Part shown: in pieces, positions 60,227-64,000 of the stretch | Layout: every line of letters starts with the position of its first letter | How positions within the stretch are numbered: the first letter of the stretch is position 1 | DNA from: Flavobacteriales bacterium UBA7612 | GTDB taxonomy: Bacteria > Bacteroidota > Bacteroidia > Flavobacteriales > Weeksellaceae | NCBI GenBank assembly: GCA_002484335.1 | Contig: DLJQ01000012.1 | Span: forward strand, 301,304 to 365,303 | DNA: 64,000 nucleotides | Direction of reading: 5' to 3' | Notes under the pieces: generated by a model | Databases searched by the model: none | Told to the model about the DNA's origin: nothing | What the model saw: only the letters and a program-made list of their open reading frames with translations | Position numbers and translations under genes: made by a program

Positions 60227-61438
60227 ATGGAACTAAATAGAGAACGTCTATTAGAATTAGTACAAAAATATGGTGCACCACTATATGTATATGATGCGAA
60301 TAAAATAAAATCGCAATATGAAAAAATGACTAATGCATTTTCTACTGTCAAACGTTTAAAGTTAAATTATGCATGTAAGGCAAATACTAATCTTAATATC
60401 TTAAAGTATTTCAAATCTCTTGGTTCAGGATTAGATACTGTTTCTATACAAGAAGTAGAATTAGGGTTAATGGCTGGTTTTAAACCAAAAGAAATTATAT
60501 ACACTCCAAATGGAGTTTCTTATCATGAAATTCAGCAAGTAATAGAATTAGGAGTACGTATTAATATTGATAATTTAACAGTATTAGAAACTTTTGGTCA
60601 AGATTATCCAAATTATCCTGTTTGTGTTCGTATCAATCCACATATTATGGCTGGAGGAAATGCAAATATTTCTGTAGGACATATCGATTCTAAATTCGGA
60701 ATATCTATTCATCAATTACCACATATCAAACGTGTTGTAGAAAATACTGGTTTACATTTAGATGGAGTACACATGCATACAGGTTCTGATATTTTAGATA
60801 TTGATGTTTTCTTACAAGGAGCAGAAATATTATTCGAAGTAGCAGCAGAATTCAAAAACTTATCTTACATCGATTTTGGTTCAGGATTCAAAGTTCCTTA
60901 TTATCCAGGTGCAGCAGAAACAGATATTGAATATTTAGGAGAGCGTTTATCAAAACGTTTCAATGATTTCGAAAAATCGTATGGAAAACCATTAACATTA
61001 ATGTTCGAACCAGGTAAATTCATGGTTTCCGAAGCTGGAAGTTTCTTAGCTTCTGTGAATGTTGTAAAACAAACAACTTCTACTGTTTTTGCAGGAATAG
61101 ATACTGGTTTCAATCACTTAATTCGTCCTATGTTTTATAGTGCTCACCACGAAATAGAAAATATTTCTAATCCAGAAGGTCGTAGCCGCTATTATACAGT
61201 TGTTGGTTATATTTGTGAAACAGATACCTTTGGTACAAATCGTAAAATTAATCAAATTAGTGAAGGAGATGTATTATGTTTCCATAATGCTGGAGCATAT
61301 TGTTTTTCTATGGCATCAAACTATAATTCACGTTTAAAACCTGCAGAAGTTTTATTAATTGATGATAAAGATTATTTAATTCGTCGTCGTGAAACAATTC
61401 AAGATTTAATTACTACAACAGAAGATATAAAATTCTAA
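60227..61438 (+). CDS. lysA: Diaminopimelate decarboxylase
   Basis: 403 residues. PLP lysine (Lys51) in LNYACKANTN, then VRINPHIMAGGNANISVGHI, SKFGISIHQLPHI, GVHMHTGSDI, FGSGFKVPYYPG, MFEPGKFMVSEAG and the substrate-binding ICETDTFG. Last step of lysine synthesis: meso-diaminopimelate to L-lysine and CO2. Single gene, with its stop codon inside a 60-bp palindrome shared with the convergent gene. Confidence 0.97.
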   Translation: MELNRERLLELVQKYGAPLYVYDANKIKSQYEKMTNAFSTVKRLKLNYACKANTNLNILKYFKSLGSGLDTVSIQEVELGLMAGFKPKEIIYTPNGVSYHEIQQVIELGVRINIDNLTVLETFGQDYPNYPVCVRINPHIMAGGNANISVGHIDSKFGISIHQLPHIKRVVENTGLHLDGVHMHTGSDILDIDVFLQGAEILFEVAAEFKNLSYIDFGSGFKVPYYPGAAETDIEYLGERLSKRFNDFEKSYGKPLTLMFEPGKFMVSEAGSFLASVNVVKQTTSTVFAGIDTGFNHLIRPMFYSAHHEIENISNPEGRSRYYTVVGYICETDTFGTNRKINQISEGDVLCFHNAGAYCFSMASNYNSRLKPAEVLLIDDKDYLIRRRETIQDLITTTEDIKF

Positions 61439-61492
61439 AAATATACATAAAAGCTCAATCCTAGGATTGAGCTTTTATGTATATTTTTAGAA
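61433..61492. terminator. Perfect 60-bp palindrome: bidirectional terminator overlapping both stop codons
   Basis: TTCTAAAAATATACATAAAA, GCTCAATCCT and the exact reverse complement meet at 61462/61463 with no loop. The arms contain the Phe-stop codons (TTC TAA) of both lysA and the minus-strand gene ending at 61487. In RNA the centre would open to a small loop; T-rich 3' flanks on both sides make it a two-way terminator. Confidence 0.92.
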
Positions 61493-61810
61493 ATGTTTTT
61501 TCTTACTAAAGAAAATAGTATGTATAATCTCTAGAGCAAGATTTTCACTAACACTTTTTTTATCATCATATTCATAAAGAATTTTATCATCTTGATTTTC
61601 TAAAGGAGTAAAAAAACGTATACTATTTGTTTGATTAAATAAATTATTTTTTATTAACTCATTACTCATTTTTATGGATAAATCTTGTTTATAAGTATGA
61701 CTTAAATATTTATTTGTTTGATTAAAAGAAAATGATAACTTATTATTTTTATCAAAATTCCCTTGAGCAAATGTTAATAATGGTAAAAAAATAATAAATA
61801 AATTCTTCAT
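61487..61810 (-). CDS. Small exported protein
   Basis: 107 residues. Signal peptide (about 1-15, FLPLLTFAQG), then a mostly polar chain with Asn/Lys/Phe bias and the C-terminus FFSKKKHF. Unknown family. Convergent with lysA; the last codons lie inside the 60-bp palindrome. A -7-like box TATTTTTG at 61847-61840. Possibly co-transcribed with the MFS gene upstream (54-bp gap). Confidence 0.6.
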   Translation of the reverse strand: MKNLFIIFLPLLTFAQGNFDKNNKLSFSFNQTNKYLSHTYKQDLSIKMSNELIKNNLFNQTNSIRFFTPLENQDDKILYEYDDKKSVSENLALEIIHTIFFSKKKHF

Positions 61811-61863
61811 AATGCAATATCAAATAATACTACAAGTTACAAAAATATCTGTTATACATTATT

Positions 61864-63030
61864 TTATTCTTTAAAAGCTTTCATACGTCCAACCATAATA
61901 ATCATAATAAGTCCAAAACATGCAAACAATGCATAAGAATATCTCAGATCAAATAGTTCAGCTATATACCCAATTAACGGAGGTCCCATTAAAAAACCTA
62001 GGAAAGAAACACTAGATACTGTTGCTAATGCAACACCAGCAGCTCCTTTTGTACTTTTTGCAGCAACACTATAAACTGTTGGTACGTTACAAGCAACTCC
62101 TAAACCTACCATCATAAAAGCAAGTGTACAAACAATAAGCTGAGGAAAAAAAACTGAAAGTAATAATCCAGATGACATAAAAAAACCACTAATTTGCATA
62201 ATACGTTTCTTACCATATTTACTTATAAAATAGTCTCCAATAAAACGTCCTGTAGCCATCATTACCATAAAAGATGCATATCCTACAACTACTAAATTTT
62301 CAGGAGCCTTAACTATATCCTGAAAATAAACTCCACTCCAATCAAACATAGCTCCTTCAGTAGCCATACTTAAAAAACCAATAATACCTAGCTGAACAAG
62401 AACTCCTTCTGGTTTAGAAAAAAAAGATTTTTTTTCAGTTGTTTTTACTGCACCTGTTGAGTTTAGTAAAAACTTAGAATTAATCAACCAATTAACTATT
62501 ATAATACAATAAATAATTATAAAATGTATTGGAGTGCCTATATTCAAATTCATCATTAATAAACCTATCAATGCGCCAGTAAAACCAGCTATACTCCATG
62601 CTCCATGAAAAGAAGACATGATTGACTTACCAAATATTTTCTCAACTTCAACCCCTTGTGTATTCACAGATATATTACACATATTTCCTAAAACTCCAAA
62701 AAAGAATAATGCTAATGCTAATTGATAAAAATTTTGAGCAAAACCAATTAAACATAAAATAAGAGGATAAATTAATACTACTATTCGTAATACATTTCTA
62801 CTTCCATATTTAGAAACTAATTTACCAGATAAAACCATTGTACATAGTTGACCAATTGGCATCATAAGCAATAAAGTTCCTAATTGTCCTTCAGTAATAC
62901 CAAGTGCTTGTTTTATTGTAGGAATACGACTTGCCCAAGAAGAAAAAGCCAATCCCTGAGAAAAATAAAATAAAGAAACAGCTATTCTGATTCTATTTTT
63001 TTGCTGAGAAGTAAACTCTGTTGTCTGCAT
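61864..63030 (-). CDS. Major facilitator superfamily transporter
   Basis: 388 residues from the ATG at 63030 (a TTG at 63033 is the codon just before it and less likely). Twelve hydrophobic segments in two halves; SFSSWASRIPTIK-like FSSWASRIPTIKQALG near the start and GKLVSKYGSR / GDYFISKYGKKR as the loop 2-3 and 8-9 signatures. The N-terminal pattern is that of the YbjJ/FucP-like group of sugar or small-molecule permeases; substrate not predictable. A -7 box TACATTTG lies at 63062-63055. Ends 53 bp before the small exported gene. Confidence 0.88.
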   Translation of the reverse strand: MQTTEFTSQQKNRIRIAVSLFYFSQGLAFSSWASRIPTIKQALGITEGQLGTLLLMMPIGQLCTMVLSGKLVSKYGSRNVLRIVVLIYPLILCLIGFAQNFYQLALALFFFGVLGNMCNISVNTQGVEVEKIFGKSIMSSFHGAWSIAGFTGALIGLLMMNLNIGTPIHFIIIYCIIIVNWLINSKFLLNSTGAVKTTEKKSFFSKPEGVLVQLGIIGFLSMATEGAMFDWSGVYFQDIVKAPENLVVVGYASFMVMMATGRFIGDYFISKYGKKRIMQISGFFMSSGLLLSVFFPQLIVCTLAFMMVGLGVACNVPTVYSVAAKSTKGAAGVALATVSSVSFLGFLMGPPLIGYIAELFDLRYSYALFACFGLIMIIMVGRMKAFKE

Positions 63031-63482
63031 CAATGTTAATTAGAATAATTTTTGCAAATGTACATCAGATAATTTTTAAAAAATTAAGAAATTAATAATT
63101 ATACTTAAATATTAATAATTTTAGGCAATCCCTTCGGAATAGGCTTTATGTTACAATCTTTCCAAACAGACTTCGACTACCTTCAGCCATCAGTTTATAA
63201 AAGGATTTTCACTGCAATCCCTATTGCAACTTAGGAAGTCTGAATTTAGAAACTAGAAGAAGTAATTCTAAGTTATAAGTTTTACATAATACGTTTAATT
63301 ATTAAAAACTAATAACTGAAAAACTTAAACACTATATAACTAAAATCTAGAAGACCTGATATAGAATTTAAAACAATAGTTTTTAAAATAATGATAAAAT
63401 ACTGGCTACTAAAAAATTTAAAGACTTCTTAAAAAAATATAATTTTATTGCTACAAATAAAACAATGCTTTTACTCATTCTA
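63031..63482. other. Gap of 452 bp with a dispersed repeat and A/T-rich direct repeats
   Basis: Contains the palindromic element 63123-63227. After it come AAGTTATAAGTTTTACATAA (63270-) and CTAATAACTGAAAAACTTAA (63309-), which return in diverged form near 63917-63990. No gene seen. Confidence 0.5.
63123..63227 (+). repeat. Dispersed palindromic element (copy 11, diverged)
   Basis: GGCAATCCCTTCGGAATAGG, TGTTACAATCTTTCCAAAC, AGACTTCGACTACCTTCAGC, AGTTTATAAAAGGATTTTC and ACTGCAATCCCTATTGC. Same architecture as copies 7 and 10 with more substitutions. Confidence 0.7.
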
Positions 63483-63764
63483 TTATTTATATTCTATACT
63501 TTCTAAAATATCCCAAACTATATATGATTTATCATCATTCATTTCTATTTTTTTAAAATAAAAAAAATATTTAGTTATTTCTCTAAAATCATCTTTATGG
63601 TAATATTTCTTTTTAAATAAGTTTTTAAAAACAATAGAGTTTTTTTCAACTTTGAAATCTGAAAATAAAAAGAATATATTAAATATTATAATAAAAAAAA
63701 ATGATAATATTGATATATCAAATATGTTGAATGTGTAGGTGATAAAATATGTACATAAATACAC
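63483..63764 (-). CDS. Small membrane protein, doubtful start
   Basis: 93 residues starting at GTG (63764); no ATG upstream of the hydrophobic part. Two hydrophobic stretches in the first half (about 5-20 and 21-38), then FKVEKNSIVFKNLFKKKYYH and a short mixed C-terminus, a pattern like small PH/YdbT-like membrane-linked proteins. It could be a remnant of a longer gene. Low certainty. Confidence 0.4.
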   Translation of the reverse strand: MYLCTYFITYTFNIFDISILSFFFIIIFNIFFLFSDFKVEKNSIVFKNLFKKKYYHKDDFREITKYFFYFKKIEMNDDKSYIVWDILESIEYK

Positions 63765-64000
63765 AAAATAATAGCAAAATAAATTGATAAATAATAAACA
63801 TAATTAATCGTAAACTTCCTTATAAGCATTATAATCAAATATAGTTCTATATTTCCAATTTTAAACCTATAACTTTTATTCTTTATTAATGTTTTTCAAA
63901 CTTAAGATGTAAGTATCTAATAACTGAAAAACTAAATTAGAAGTTATAAGTTGTTAGTTCTAAGTAATACATTTATTTTAAACTTAACAACCCCGAATAC
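63765..64000. other. Right-end gap, no gene recognised
   Basis: A/T-rich sequence with the second copy of the diverged direct repeats (CTAATAACTGAAAAACTAAA near 63917, AAGTTATAAGTTGTTAGTTC near 63941). The window ends in non-coding sequence. Confidence 0.4.

Noticed and set aside
63765..64000. tRNA or small RNA in the right-end gap
   Set aside because: No cloverleaf arms, CCA end or GTTCRA-type T-loop visible; composition is uniformly A/T-rich.

Overview
This is a low-G+C, densely packed stretch of a Bacteroidota chromosome, almost certainly a member of the Flavobacteriales. The evidence is the gldK-gldL-gldM-gldN cluster of the type IX secretion system (T9SS), a secreted metalloprotease with a T9SS C-terminal sorting domain, the block miaB / sigma-54 regulator / lptE / TPR-like gene / secG / groES / groEL, transketolase encoded as two half-size subunits, and promoters of the Bacteroidota type (TTG ... 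TAnnTTTG). A Weeksellaceae / Empedobacter-like genus is my inference; nothing in the window identifies the species. I saw no rRNA, tRNA, CRISPR array, transposase or prophage.

Layout. 1-3.8 kb: the tail of an AraC regulator, then a compact three-gene cassette: a membrane/coiled-coil protein interrupted by an in-frame stop, a P-loop GTPase-like protein, and a membrane-anchored coiled-coil protein. This is the best candidate for an undescribed system. 3.9-6.3 kb: alkylation repair (Ada-like methyltransferase, AlkB-like dioxygenase). 6.4-8.8 kb: a membrane-bound LuxR-type regulator and a surface protein. 8.85-13.05 kb: an HxlR repressor divergent from an ene-reductase/SDR/SDR/MDR operon, with a promoter inside a long inverted-repeat operator. 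14.0-18.05 kb: transketolase N and C subunit genes separated by two related exported proteins. 19.1-27.6 kb (minus): topA, an arginase-fold protein without the metal motifs, and gldKLMN. 28.6-38.2 kb: the miaB-to-groEL block, with a lipoprotein plus metalloprotease inserted between secG and groES. 38.3-42.9 kb: an accessory patch (SMUG2-like glycosylase, solo restriction-endonuclease-like protein, small hypotheticals, Sel1 protein, a frameshifted phosphatidyltransferase) with a duplicated leader segment. 43-47.7 kb: murI and a copper operon. 47.8-50.7 kb: aroB, a small membrane protein and a MATE exporter. 50.9-52.3 kb (minus): a CLC-F type fluoride antiporter behind a recognizable fluoride riboswitch. 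52.6-59.9 kb (minus): sodC, two hydrolases, two hypotheticals, tex, an rlpA-like gene. 60.2-63 kb: lysA and an MFS transporter.

How the parts work together: GldKLMN form the T9SS core that would export the sorting-domain protease at 33.8-36.1 kb. The HxlR operon looks like inducible defence against electrophiles. The copper operon pairs a metal-binding AraC regulator with a periplasmic metal protein and an oxidase fused to a barrel-like tail. CLC-F and its riboswitch form a self-contained fluoride-resistance unit.

Gaps between genes carry a dispersed imperfect-palindrome family (eleven copies or fragments) related to GGGCGTTCCC...GATTGTAGTGGAAATCC. It accounts for most of the longer non-coding stretches. 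All coordinates and motifs were read by eye; family names rest on motif recognition, not on database searches.
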